From Simmondsia chinensis (Eukaryota > Streptophyta > Magnoliopsida > Caryophyllales > Simmondsiaceae), in contig JAGTTD010000006.1 of the NCBI GenBank assembly GCA_018398585.1, positions 6,398,501 through 6,462,500 of the forward strand: DNA of 64,000 nucleotides. Reading direction: 5' to 3'. This document shows positions 23,072 through 36,800 of this stretch, in pieces. Every line of letters starts with the position of its first letter. The stretch's first letter is position 1. The notes under the pieces were generated by a model. The model saw nothing but the letters and a program-made list of their open reading frames with translations, did not search any database and had not been told where the DNA came from. The translations under genes were made by a program, and so were the position numbers.

Positions 23072-26000
23072 CTGGAGAAACGAGCACGGGTCAGTGAATC
23101 CTTGTTTCAATAGTAAAAGTACTGTTAAGCTTGAGATCATAGGAGAAGAGGTTCTGGGTTCAAGTCTGTTCAACTACAATCCTGCTTACGGGGTTTGTTT
23201 GCTGTTTTTGTTTTTTGCGAAGCTAAGGACCTTGGAAATGATTCTTTTTTTTTCCTTGTTTTTGGTTTCTATTTTCAGTTTTCATTCAAACTTGGAAAAA
23301 AGTGAACATAAAACGAGATAATAAAAAAATGGTTTTCAAAATCCAATTTAAGTTTTTTAAAAATCCAAAACTGCAAACAAACGATACCAAATAGGCCTTA
23401 ACGAACATGCCACCATGGATGAAATTTCAAATAAAATCAAAACAACAATTTGCTAGTATATGGTCACTTAGAGATCCAACCTTGAAAATGGAGATTGGAT
23501 TATGAACTGCAAAAAATAGTGGTAATTTGCAATTTCTAATTTCAATCAGCCTTATTAGTTGGTCGGAAGTGGGTATGAGAAGCAAGAATTTATATGACGT
23601 GGGTTTTTTGACTTTCTTGTGGTTAGTAGGAAGCACGTAATCGTTAAGAAGTTAAAACTTATTGTGAAAAATGCTACTGCTTCCCACAAAATCGAGGAAC
23701 TGAACCTAGGGAAGGATAATTTAAGTCCTAATGCTTGGGAAATTTTGTTAACACCTAAATTTAATGTCCCAAAAAATTCACAGGAGTGATTTAATAAGAA
23801 GTGCAATTTAGTACATGAACTTGCTTCCCATGCATGGAATCAAATTGCGACCCACAGTCACCTTGCAGTTGTGATCATGGAGTTGCACTAGACGGGTCGC
23901 AATAATCGCGTTGGGTTCTAAGGGATCTAAGTAGGGGAGTAAATGAACCGAGCCGGCTTGCGAGGTCACTCATCAAGCTCGAAAAGCTCTGCTCGTTTCA
24001 AGCTACAGCCGGCTCGTTTAGCTTGTCAAGCCAAGCTCAAGCCTAACGAAGCTCGAGCTCGTAGGCTCTCGAACCTAACTGCGCCTATTTTAATATAATT
24101 TATTAGCTTAAATATGTCCAACCAAGCCAAGAAATGAGCCTAGCTCAAGCCCAGATTGAGCTTAAATGAGCCCAAAATTTGCAAGTTCAGTTTGGAGCTT
24201 AACGAGCCGAATTCTAGCTTAACCGAGCCGAGGATGAGTCCAGATTGAGCTTGAAGTTTCTAAACTTGGCGAGCTTCGAGCAGAGTGAAATGTAAATGAG
24301 CCGAGCTTCGAGCCTGACGAGCTCGGACTCGAGTCGGCTCAAATACACTCCTAGATTTAAGTTACTTTTAAGCATTATATGTAAAAGGATGTATAAACAG
24401 TCCCAATGATTAAATGAAAATTGTGTCAAAATCTGTTATATAATGGTTGTTATGATTGTAATGTAACGGCCTTTATTTGATTCCCATAAGAACCAAAACA
24501 GAGCTTCACAATAGCTTAACCCAAAAAGGAATTAAAGTATTGCTGACCTTATTTTGGATTAGTTCTTCAAGCTCCCTCTTCAAGCTCAAGTAAGTTTCTG
24601 CTAAAGCAGGTTTCATGAAGAACTCCAAATATCCTCCCAACATTTTCAAATGCCCATCCTGTCAAAACGCAAAAGGCGATCCAATAATTTAGAACCAGAT
24701 AAAATAGATACAGTGCTGATAACATAGCAAGAGAAGTTTAAGAATCCAACCAGCCCACCCCTCGAAACATTCCCTCCGAAAAGCAGTAGTATGGAATCAG
24801 ATATCGCAGTGGAATCCCGCAAGAAGACTGTGTTCACTTTCACCTTTTCGTTGAAGACAAGCCATGGGTATGGTATCTTTTGTTCTTGTCCATTCACCGA
24901 GTTCTACAAAAAGCAAGAAAGGCGATTTGTTAGACAAAATACTCAAGATTTGGTTTGATCCAGATACTAATTTGTTAATTTGAGAGAATGAGAAGAGGAG
25001 GAAGAAACCCAATGACACAATAATTTACTTGGAAAATCCTCAAATGAGGGAAACACCATGCACAGAAGGATGAAAACTTCACTAAATTTGGAATGGACAA
25101 TTACAAACGACTCAAACTCACCAACTCTTTTCTATCTGCACAAAAGTCCTACAACATAATATATTGTGGGGACAAGAAAGCAAACGCTGGAAAATAACAG
25201 GTATAGTGACCAACCTAATAACAAGGTCCATACCATGGGGGCTTAATCCAAACTAAAGAATTGGAGATACAGCATAACACAAATCTTAGCAGAGCCACAT
25301 CAACATAGATGAGAAGGCACAGCTGCAAAAGGGAAGAATCTTACCGAATATAAAAGAACCTGACCATCCTCCATTGTCTTCAACATTATTGACTTCTCTT
25401 TGTTCTGTAAAAAAAGATCAAGATTAGTTATTGATAGTGAAAACATCCACTGGATCAATTATTGTCCTTTTCTTCCTAACCTCCAGTGATTTCATCAAAA
25501 ATCAAGGCTCCGTCTATTTGGATGGAAAAGCTTTTCCATCACATTTCAATAGTTTCATTATACAAATGAGTAGCAATTGTTACTTTAACAGAAAATGTTT
25601 TCCTCCACAAACAGGAATTTGACGGCCCCACTTGCAGAAGGAATTACATTTTGCTTCACAAAATGGAAAACATTTCTCATCATAAAGTCACATCTTATAT
25701 TTTACATCAATCTCAATTTGATCAAGCACGAATCTCTTATAAACATAGATAGCAAAAATTATTTTCCTTAGCTAAGCAAAAAATATATTTAATAAAAAAA
25801 TAGTTCTAGATGAAAATATTGAGAGAAAAAAATTTTCCAAATGACAAACCAAATGGAGCCTAAATGAAGTCAACCGGGGTCCTTAGCAGTCAATTTAAGT
25901 TGATTCAATTATCAGCTAACGCATCCCTTTCTCAATCAGGATTCCCTACTGAGCAAAACCCAACAATGACAAAAAGGAAAACTTAGATGATATCCCAATA

Positions 26001-26343
26001 TCAGAATAAACAGGACAATTTCAAAGTATGATGCTCAGATTTTCCCCGGTGCTAATGCAACCCAAATATAAAAATAACGATAAAGATAAAATAAAGGGTT
26101 ATTTACACCATTACTCTTTGTACTTTACTTATTGCGTCAATTAAGTCTCTATACTTTTGATTGTGTCAATTTAGTCCATGTACAATCAAAAAATTAATGT
26201 TAATTTCTAGCTCAAATTGTAGCGTTCCTTAGCACTTAGAAGTGCTTCCCATGTGAAAGGGCTATTTGAAAAAGGACCAACGTTTACATAGGGTGAATGT
26301 GTTCTCACCCTTGGTCAAAAATTAACATTAATTTTAGGCGGCC

Positions 26344-26375
<32 letters not shown>

Positions 26376-29300
26376 GGGGACCCCGAAAACCACCTAAATT
26401 TTAGGTTAGGCATCAAAAAATCACCTAACTTTTCTAATTTTTCAAAGTCATACCTGAACTTTTCAAAAAAATTTCAATGTCATACCTAATGCTAACACCG
26501 TAACTTTCGTTTAAAATAAATACAAAATTACCAAACTCCCCTCGATAAAACTTGTTTTTTATGAATGAATTATAAACAAGTTCACAAAATAAAAAAAAAT
26601 TCTAAATTTTCTTAATGGCAAATGCCTGTAGCAGCATGCCGAACCCTTAACAATTTTACGAATTCATACGTGAAGGGTAATTCGTCATTTGCAAAATACA
26701 TTACTTAATATAATTTAATTAAATTAAATTAAACTTTGTGTTTTGATGCATTTATACCCAAAACGCAACGTTTCATTTGATGGAAAGTTAATAGTGTCAG
26801 CATTAGGTGTGACATTGGAAATTTTTTTAAAAACTTAGGTGTGACTTTGAAAAATTAAAAAAGTTAGGTGGTTTTCTGATACTTGACCTAAAATGTAGGT
26901 TGTTTTCAGTGAAAAAAAAAAAAAAAAAACCTTAATTTTAATTTTGAACTAAACTGGAACAAGTTCAATCCTAAAAGCACTAAATTCACATAATAAGTAA
27001 AGTACATGGATTAATAACACAAATCACGTACCACAACAGCGCAGACACCAGGAAATAAACCCGAACAAATGACTGCTCGGACAAGATGCTGATCCTGGCT
27101 CCATGTATTACAGCTTTCCTTGTCTTGGTCAACAAGACCAGTATCTTTTAGCAAGGAAAAGAACTGCTTCCGCAAAGAATCAATGGCTCTCAAAGTCTGG
27201 AATGACAGAAAATTTGTCCAACAGTACTCATAACCTGATTGCTGTCTTTCCGCATCTTTCCAACCCTCGTAAGCACGAACAAGGGCAAGATGATCACTGA
27301 ACTCATGAGCAGAAAACTGGGCCTTTGCTGAGTCTGCAAGCTGGAAAAGTAAGCAACACGATGTCAGAGACAATACTTCATCGATACTTCAGAATCATGG
27401 AATCAAATCTCAGTTTATGGCAATCAGAAGAATCACATTTGGTATATTAGGAGAATATAAATTGCTTTCAAGCCTTATCTTTGTAAAAAGTTGAATAAAA
27501 AAGCCACACAACCATTAATTTTATACCTTTTGATAGGTTTTAACATATGAATGCATGTATAAATATATTTTACTAAAATAAAATACAATGTATCCATCAC
27601 AGAGGCAATCACTAAAGTATCGTTATGCAATGGCCAATCACATAATGGCTAGCCTAAAATTGATTACTATTAAATTTCAATGGACTTTTAGGCCCGAGTC
27701 ATACAGTTGGCATACATGATATCCACATAAAGTGAGGTTCCATCCTAAAGCCAATTGGTATTTGGTGGAGTAGCCCATTAGGTTATTTTTGTTCTCTTTC
27801 AACTTTAATGTGGGATTTCTTACTAAACTCACATGTAGAGTCCTTAACAATTACGCAACAACCCTTCTACATTACGTAATGGCCTTTATCTAATCCCATG
27901 TTTAGAATAATAAATGCATAGTCTCCTCATACAGTTGTCAAGACTCAAGTTTACTTACATCCTTCTTGTCAACTGGTGCGAGGAAGGGATCTCTAACACT
28001 AAGACCAGCAACAACGGTCATAATTGGATTCAGGCATTTGAATATGGCCCCGAATATGAGCATTTTCCCCAGCTTGGGCTCCACCGGAAGCATAGACAAA
28101 TTTTGACCTGCAAAAAATGAGTGATTCATGTAACATTTTACTTGAAATACAACAGAGGTTAACATCTCAGAAGCCTAAATGGAAGAAAGAAAAGAGGAGA
28201 AAACAGGTAATAAGTATCAACATAATTAATTCCTTTACCAAGTACTGTAAGATTTTCACTCTCATCAAGAGCTCCAATGGTCTTCAAATAATCAACCGCA
28301 TTTTGAACCTAACATAAGAATTAACGCAGAAGTGTTAAACAAAGCGAGAGAGAGAGAGAGAGAGAGAGAGAGGGGAGGTCCTGGACCTGTGTGTAGACAT
28401 AAAAATTTTCCTAAACTACAAGCGCAAAAGGTCCTTGGGTCCAACATTAATCCCTAAACTACAGCTTCATGGGCCAAGCCCATGAACCAAGATGAAAGAG
28501 GTCCATGCAGGCCTACTTTGAAGATGAATCATTCCTGTACCTAGGAGCCCCTAGCCCTTGTGTTAGGGGGTTGGAAATAGTAAAGAGAGGTCAGTTGTGC
28601 TCTCCCACTCAAACAACGACAACAAACCCAGTGCCTTAAGGGCCCGCATATGCAGGGTTGGATGTACGCAGCCTTACCCTTTCAGAGTGCTACCCTAAAT
28701 AGAGGCTATGTCCGAGGACCCCCAACCTTTAAGCAAGACAACAACCATCTTCCTTGAAGAAACCTTCCACTTGATCGAGAATAAACCTTGAGCCTTCCTT
28801 CGAGTTCCACTCCGGGAGATTGAATCTTTGTATATTTGTATTTGATATACGAATACAGAGATTATACCCTTTTCCTTTTGAAATAAAAGAAATACTATTT
28901 TTGTGGTGCATTATTTCGTCCATTTATTGCTCCCGAAATTTGTGCTTTACACCATTTAGATGATACAAAGAACATATTTAGAAGAAAAGAACAAATCAAT
29001 AGTCTTACTGATAAAGGTTCAGGAGGTTGCAAAGCCTTGGACAGAAACTCTGTTATCCCACCGAGTCTTAAACTTTTAATTTGCAAACAAAGAGACTGAA
29101 GAGGTGTTCTTAAAAGCTCCGGCAACTGATAATCAGCAAAAGCATCATATACGCATCTTGGGTAGAGATGATAACATTCCCCAGGTTGAACACGACCAGC
29201 TCTACCTCTTCTCTACAAAAAAGAGGGCAAAATTTACAGAACATATAAGCATCAGCAGTCAATGTCATGAGACTATTTAAGCAGACACCCATAACTTTCA

Positions 29301-30821
29301 CCACAGCAGTAAATGTTTTGAGATCAGTCACTAAGTAGTAGCAGATTAACCGCATGAGTAACAAAAATGAAACGCAATCATAAACCTAGGAATTAAAAAT
29401 ATCATTCTACAACAACAACGACAACAACACAAAGCCTAAGAGGCTCCTGCCGGGGCAAAGTCTGAGGGGGTGAACTGTATGCAGCCTTACCCCTACATGG
29501 TGCTAGCCTAAAGGAAAGCTATGTCCGAAGGGCCCCCAATCCTAGAAGTCAAAACTGAAAGAATATCATTCTGAAAGGGGGATAATGAAATTGTCATTAA
29601 ATCAATAAGGCGCGAGTGTGGTGGTCCTTGGTGCATTACGATCCCAATCAACGATCTCCACAGCAAAAGACTAGAAGAGGCTAACATCTCAATTGTTCAC
29701 ACTTTCAAAAAGGGAAATAGTGCGGCTGATTGGGTTGCTAAGGAAGGAAGCAAAGATATTCAAAGGAAGGAGTATATTTTTCCCCCCTCAGCTTAGGAAA
29801 ATCATTCATTACCCTAGCCTCCACAGGAAGGCCCTTCATGAGCAAGGCATCCTCAGGAGATTCTTGACTAGGAGTGTTCATAAACCGATCCGGACCGAAA
29901 AACCGGACCAGACTAGTCATTTGGTCCAAGACCAGCCCGGACCGATTTAATTTCGATCCAGTCTTCGGTCTTCAAGTTGAGTTTAATTTGGGTTTCGGTC
30001 CAATCCGGTCCAAACCCAAAAAACCCGAGACCGAAAACCCGGTTTATGTCATTCGGCGTCATATATATTTTATTAAAATATAATTAAGCTATTCTGAACT
30101 TACATTATTTGGGCCTAAAATTAGCTTAAAAAAAGCCAATAAACACCTAACATAAAGTTCAATTCTAAAAATAAGCTATTTTCCTTTCTCCACATTTGCA
30201 TTCTACTGAAATTTGCTTCCTAATTCCCGTTAAACCTCATCAATAAGTTATATAATTTTTTATTCTTTTTTATATTTTTTGTCATATATTACATCTTTTT
30301 GTTTGCTTTATTTTTTGTTTTTAGTGAAAAACTATTGCATTATGTATATTACTACAACTTCCATGTATAATTATTTCTATTTAATTTTTGCATTATGAAG
30401 AATTTCGATGGTTAGTAGTAAAGAATCAACGAATAAGAGCATCAAATTAAAGAGGCCACACTGTCGAGGTCGAGCTTAGTAAATATAAGATGTTATGGTG
30501 AGTCATCATATTTTGTGGAATGTGGATAATCATATTACATTTTCTATTATTTCTATGTTGATTTGTGTATCCTTTTTTTTCCTCTACTAGATGCTTTTTA
30601 AGTTACCGAAAATTGACAAAATGTGCTAAATCCAATTTATAATAAAAATGAAAAAAATGATAATCGGTCCAAATCGATCCAGTCCATGTAGCAATCAGTC
30701 TGGTCTTGGATCGGACTGGTTAAGTTGGTCCAGTCCTCGGTCCTCAAAATAGGCTAGTTTTGGTCTTCGGTCCAGTCCAATCCAAGTTTGGACCAACGAA
30801 CACCCCTATTCTTTACCCTTA

Positions 30822-30863
<42 letters not shown>

Positions 30864-33800
30864 GCAATCATAAGATTAGACTGATGGTCTCTTCAACAGA
30901 TTTCCAATACAATCACATTTCCCAGAATGCATAAAACATTTAGCAATTTGTATTTAATATGATATCCAAGAGCAATTTCAGCAACAAGATCCCACATCCA
31001 CCCATAAAGAACAGCAAAGGGAATGCCACTTAAGGCATGAAAAATGCTAAACACCTAATCTTCTGCTTATAAAGTTGCTCACCTACCGTGTCTCTTCTAA
31101 CAGTCAGCTTGAAGTCCTATCGACTGGAAACAGGTATGTCTATCTTCAAACTATGTTATGGGTAGCGACTAGAGATTATTCCTCACAGGAAGCTTCCCAT
31201 GAGGTTTTTATTTTCGAAAGGGCAAGATTTTATGAAGTACCACAAAATAAAAGTGCATCATAGGCGACACATACCTAGCCCCCAGCCAATCCAACCAAAA
31301 AGGCAACACCACATATTATGTAAACAGTGACCACTCATTAAGATTATCGCAGCCCAGTATGCGGTGAACCACAATCTCTTTTGAACAGTCAACTCATAAT
31401 GCTTAAATGAACGCAAATAAAACATAATTATAAACTAGCGCAAAAAAGCCTGCTAGTCTCTAGAATGTTGATATGGTTTTTCTGCTTATCTCTAGGAAAT
31501 TCTCTCTCTATGGACAGGAACCAAATATGTCAAGCACAAGATGTCCTCAAAGCTAAAAGAAAAATAAATATAAACTAACAAAAAAGAAGCCCGCTAGTCT
31601 CTAGAATGAAGATTATGGTTGTTTTGATATTGAAAGGAACATACCCAGTGCCTTAAGGGCTCCCGTCTACGCAGAGTCTGGGGGGACGGATGTACGCAGC
31701 CTTCCCCCTTCAAAGTGTTAACCTGAAGAGAGGCTGCTTCCCAGTATCCCCACCCTAAGGGTGAGGACTTCCCAGAAGGTCACCCATCCTGATACTAATC
31801 TCGCCCAAGCACGCTTAACTTCGGAGTTCTAATGGGATCCGGTGATGGTGTGTTAGTGCCCTCTTTGGTTGGCTGTTTTGATATTCTAAAAGAGATTCAG
31901 CCTACATGATCCTTTCAATATGATGCATTTTACATAGAAGTAAAGACATTTGTGTTTGGATCTAGAAGATTAACCAAGTGAACTCAATCAATTTTTTGTA
32001 GATGTCTGAAAACACAGCGTCCAAGAAAGAGAATCCTCATACAAAATAATAGAAGCGCAAAGCGGAGCAGCATGCTCAACGGATAAACCATACAAAAGTG
32101 ACAACTAGTCAGCAAAGGTCACCTCTCAAAGCCATGTATCTGCCTAAAATTCAATTAACAAACCCAAAGGCTCGAAGCCGAATCATAAAGTTTGGAGAAG
32201 CTTGGCTCGTCTTGAGCTCATGCGTAGCCAAGCCTAGTAAAGCTCAACTCGCAAGCTCCAGCAGTAAGAATATAAGCCCATCTCAATAAAAAAGTTATAA
32301 GCTAAATAGCCTTAATTGAGCCAAGTTCAAGCACAAATGACCCAAACTCAAGTATAATCGAGTCCATACGAGCTAAGAAAGACAAGCTTAGATCGAAGCC
32401 TATTGAGCTAGGTTCAAGAATAGTGGCACAAAGCAAATGCAGAAGTAGCAAAGTGGGGGTAGGAATGGAAGCAAAAGCAAGGGAACAAGTGGTCTAGAAG
32501 TTTCAACATTAAGAGTTACAGAAAGTATCTATATTCCAAAATTTTAGATGCATGTAGAAAATTAATGAAATTTCATAAATTAAACCGTTAAAGAATGACA
32601 ATGAGACAGTTAATATTAAACAATAATTGAAAAAATTGAGTACTAGAATGAATAAAATAAAATAAAATAAAAAATTGGGTCCTACATATCCAAAGTATTC
32701 AACTATTGTTTGAATCAAGTGATAATTAGCGAACAAGTCCCTGATAAGTCTTTTGTTATCCAAAATTATTCAACACAAGTGATCAAAAAAAGAATTATTC
32801 AACACTATTTGAATCAAGTTTTGCTTGATGCCCATTTCAAACGTGAATCTAAACTTCGAAACATTGAGTCTATTTTTTGAGCATGAAAACATTTTAGAGT
32901 TTCTTACAACTACAAGTTTAAGCTCAACCAAATCAATATGTGACAAGCTGAGCTAGAGCTCAAAATTTCTCAGGCTTGAGGCAGGCTCCTTTGCACCCCT
33001 AACCACACCAGATAAGGCATATGTGGAAAGAGAAAATGAATATAACTTTGATATAGACTTCCAATCCCATTGTGTCCACCAACCCAACATCCTATCCGTT
33101 CTGTAGATTACCACATCCACACGGTTGGGTCACCGAACTGCAAGCCCTATACATCTGTCAATAGACATCTGCTAGCATCCAACAGATCGCACCCACAACC
33201 ACCAACACAAGCACAACCAAAATTATCAGAATTCAGTATTAGCATACCAAATTGACAATAACTTTTAGGAGAAAGTTTTCCATAGCAAAAAGGGAAGTGA
33301 AAGAATTAGAAGAAAATAAAAAGCATTGCATACCGTCACTTCATGATGAAGACTAGAACATACCTGTCGGGCTGCAGCTTTAGATATCCAAGACGGAAGC
33401 AAACAGGGAGTATTGTTTAAAGCATCATATGATGTCTCTTTTGCTTTACCACAGTCAACAACAAAGACTACGTCATTTATTGTGATACTGGTCTCTGCCA
33501 TATTAGTCGCAAGAACTATTTTCCTCACTCCATCTGGTGGCTTATCAAAAATCAACCTCTGCATACAAATCAGTTAGAAGTTTGTCAATAATGGAATGGA
33601 AACTCACATTTACGAGGACTGTAAATCTAAAACAAAGCAAATATCACAGCCATCAAATGCAATCAAATTGTCAAAAAATGCTCCGTCATGCATCGCCAGC
33701 TCACACCTACATGTTAAGTTTTGCAGCACCCTTTTACAAGTTTCAAACATTAATTCCGTGAAACTGGAAGATGGATTTTCCCACCTCTGATTCACAAGGG

Positions 33801-36800
33801 AATATTACTATATTTCTATAAGTCCTATGTGTTCATAACTATTGCTGCCAATTCTTACTTAGGCCGGAACGCCATCTCTATATGTGTACATGTACAAGCG
33901 CTAAGAGAAATTTAAGACCCTAAAGCCATAAAATGCTACAATGATGACAATTACATGGCGTTTGCAACACCCCACTTCCAGCATGCTACAATGGCAACTC
34001 CAGATAAGACCACAACCATGGAATCATGGCCCGCTAACTTGTACCCACACAAATTGACATAAAGAATTGCCATGAGAACATTTGAGATAAGTTACACTCC
34101 ACGCAAAATCCCAACCAACAAGGGACCGCTAACTTCGCTCCTTTTCTCTCAACTCCCTTCTCTCATCCTTCCCACCCATTCCCAGCTAGAAAGTTGATGC
34201 ATCGAATCAAATAATATAACAGCAGTTAGATAGGATTCTTGAGCTATCAGTTATATGTTGGTCGTTACATGATATTGGCTTTTCCATAATGCATATATAA
34301 TGCATCTTAGTTCACCAAATTACATTTCAAATAAAAAAAATTAATGATTGTATAGTACAACAACAACAGTCCCAGTGCCACACAGGCTCCCGCTTGCGCA
34401 GGGTCTTGGGGGGTAGGATGTACGCAGCCTTGCCCCATCAGGGTGAGACCCTGACAAGAGGCTGTTTCCGAGGACCCCCAACCTGGTCTTTAGAATTTGA
34501 TAGTTATGAAGATCCCGAAAGAAAGAAGGGCATGTAAGACGGGCACGTAGAGCATGTAAAAAGCATACAAAGCATCGAAAACAATCCAGGCATTTATGCA
34601 TGTAAGCGTGAAGGGCAAAATGTATAAGCAAACAAGCACTGAGCTCGAGAGAGAGAAGTAGAGAACGTGAAGCGCAGACCTATGAAGAAGTAGAGAGCGG
34701 AAGAGCTCGAGAGAGAGAAGGTATAGAGCAAGGGGAAGAGAGATTGAGATGGAGAGAGGGAGAGAGACAGAGGGGGAGAGAGAGAGAAGAACGGGCACTG
34801 ATTGACCAACTAAACCCGTATCGCACATATTCAACGGGCATACAAGCAGATACAGGTGCGCAAAGCTCCTACACTGCTAAATCTGTTACCCCATCCTAAA
34901 CTTGCACTGAGCTCTAAACTAGGGCCATCTCTCTATTTGGGTTGGGGTCAGCAAGGTCCCACCAAAATGTTACTAACTAATTTATATTTATATTTATATT
35001 TATATTTTTATTTGTATTTGTATTTGTATTTGGCCGGCATCTCCTACTCTTCCCGACTATAAAATGAGGTTGTTCACACCCCTCTTTGGGACAGCAGTGA
35101 GTTCTTTAATCAACTTTTCTTTGGCCGACCTCTTCCTCTCTTCCCACCCCTATTGGAGCACTGAGCCACCCAACAGCGCCAATATCTGCGATGTTGCACC
35201 AGGCGGACGGGCACTCACTTGTTCTACAAGTGATGGGTGCTCCTACACCATTATATCGGGTGCACCAATACTAATCTTCCACTGGGCTCTATCTAGGGCA
35301 ATGTCTTCGTTTAGGTTAAGATATGCGAGATCCTGTCGAATCGTCTCCATCCATCTCTTTTTTGGCTGTCCTCTCCCTCTTTTTCCGTCTGCACTATCAA
35401 GTTGTTCTCATTTCCTGACAAGGGCATCAGTGGGTCTCCTCCTAACATGCCCAAACCACCGAAGATACTCCCTCAACTTATCCTCTATCGGTGCAATGCC
35501 TAATTTACTTCTTATAACTTCATTTCTGATCCTGTCTTTCCTAGTGTATCCATACATCCATCTTGACATCCTCATCTCCGCCACCTTCAGCTTCTGCGTT
35601 GATGGCACTTACTGGCCAGCACTCTGCCCCATAGGTCATAGCCGGCCTCACTACCGTCTTGTAGCATTTGCCCTTTAATTTTAACGGAAACTTCCTATCG
35701 CACAGTACCACTGAGGCCATTCTCCATTTATGCCCCCCCCCACTTTAATCCAATTGTTGACATCTGCATCCACCTCCCCGTCTTGTTGCACCATGGATCC
35801 CAAGTATTTAAACCATGCTTTCTGTGGTATGCACTCTGTTCCAATCCTGACGCCTTTTGCACTTGGTGTAATAGATGTGCCGAACTTGAGTTCCATATAC
35901 TTGGTCTTAGATCTGCTGAGTCTTAAACCTTTCAATTCCAAGGCTAACCTCCATAGTTCGAGTTCCTCATTCACGTCCTCCCTAGTTTCCCCCACCAGGA
36001 CTATATCATCCGCGAAAAGCATGCACCAAAGCACATTCCCTTGGATGCGCCTTGTGAGTTTGTCCATAACCAAAATGATTGTGTAGTGATTCATTCAAAT
36101 TTAGGCAAAAATAAGGCCTAAAAGCAACAAATCCTTAAAAATCCCCGGGGTATAGTCACTACCAATGACATATGAAATAAGTCCACAACACCCCACAACA
36201 TCATAACGGTTAGCATGATGCAAATTTCAATTAGATTCCATTTGATTGACTCCCTTATCCCTGAACTCACTGCCACTCTAAATTTTGCACTTTTTTTTTC
36301 CTTCCCCATTTTCCATGTCCACCTCTCCATTGCTCTTCTAAATTTATTATTACTATCTCTTTTCCTTCATACACAATCTCATCTCCATTCAGAAAACAGA
36401 TGACTGGCCCGCAGACTTCAAGCTCACCTAATTTTTTGTTACCTAGGTTCAAAAACAGTACTATCAAGTTTCCTTTCAATAACACAAGAGAATAACTAAA
36501 TAAAGAAACAAAATGTTGGCCCTTATATTGTAATTTTGATGATAACGATCACTTAGTGAGTCAAAGTATTTCACTGTTCTAATCTTGTTTGAAAATGACT
36601 CATAAGAAAGCAACAAAAATCAAGATTGATCAAGTTGATATCAAGTATTTCAAGATGACAGATCAAGCAAAAATAAACAAAGTTGAAGAGAAGATTGATC
36701 CATAATCAGGAGAACGAGATCCGAGTCTAGGTGCTTCAAGGAGTCTCTTTTTATCTTTCAAGACATAGGATCAGGATATATTTATCTCAATATCAATTTG

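Noticed and set aside
34640..34800. GA/CT-rich block as a promoter
   Set aside because: It lies inside the LINE 3' region and is a simple sequence tract without a downstream gene.
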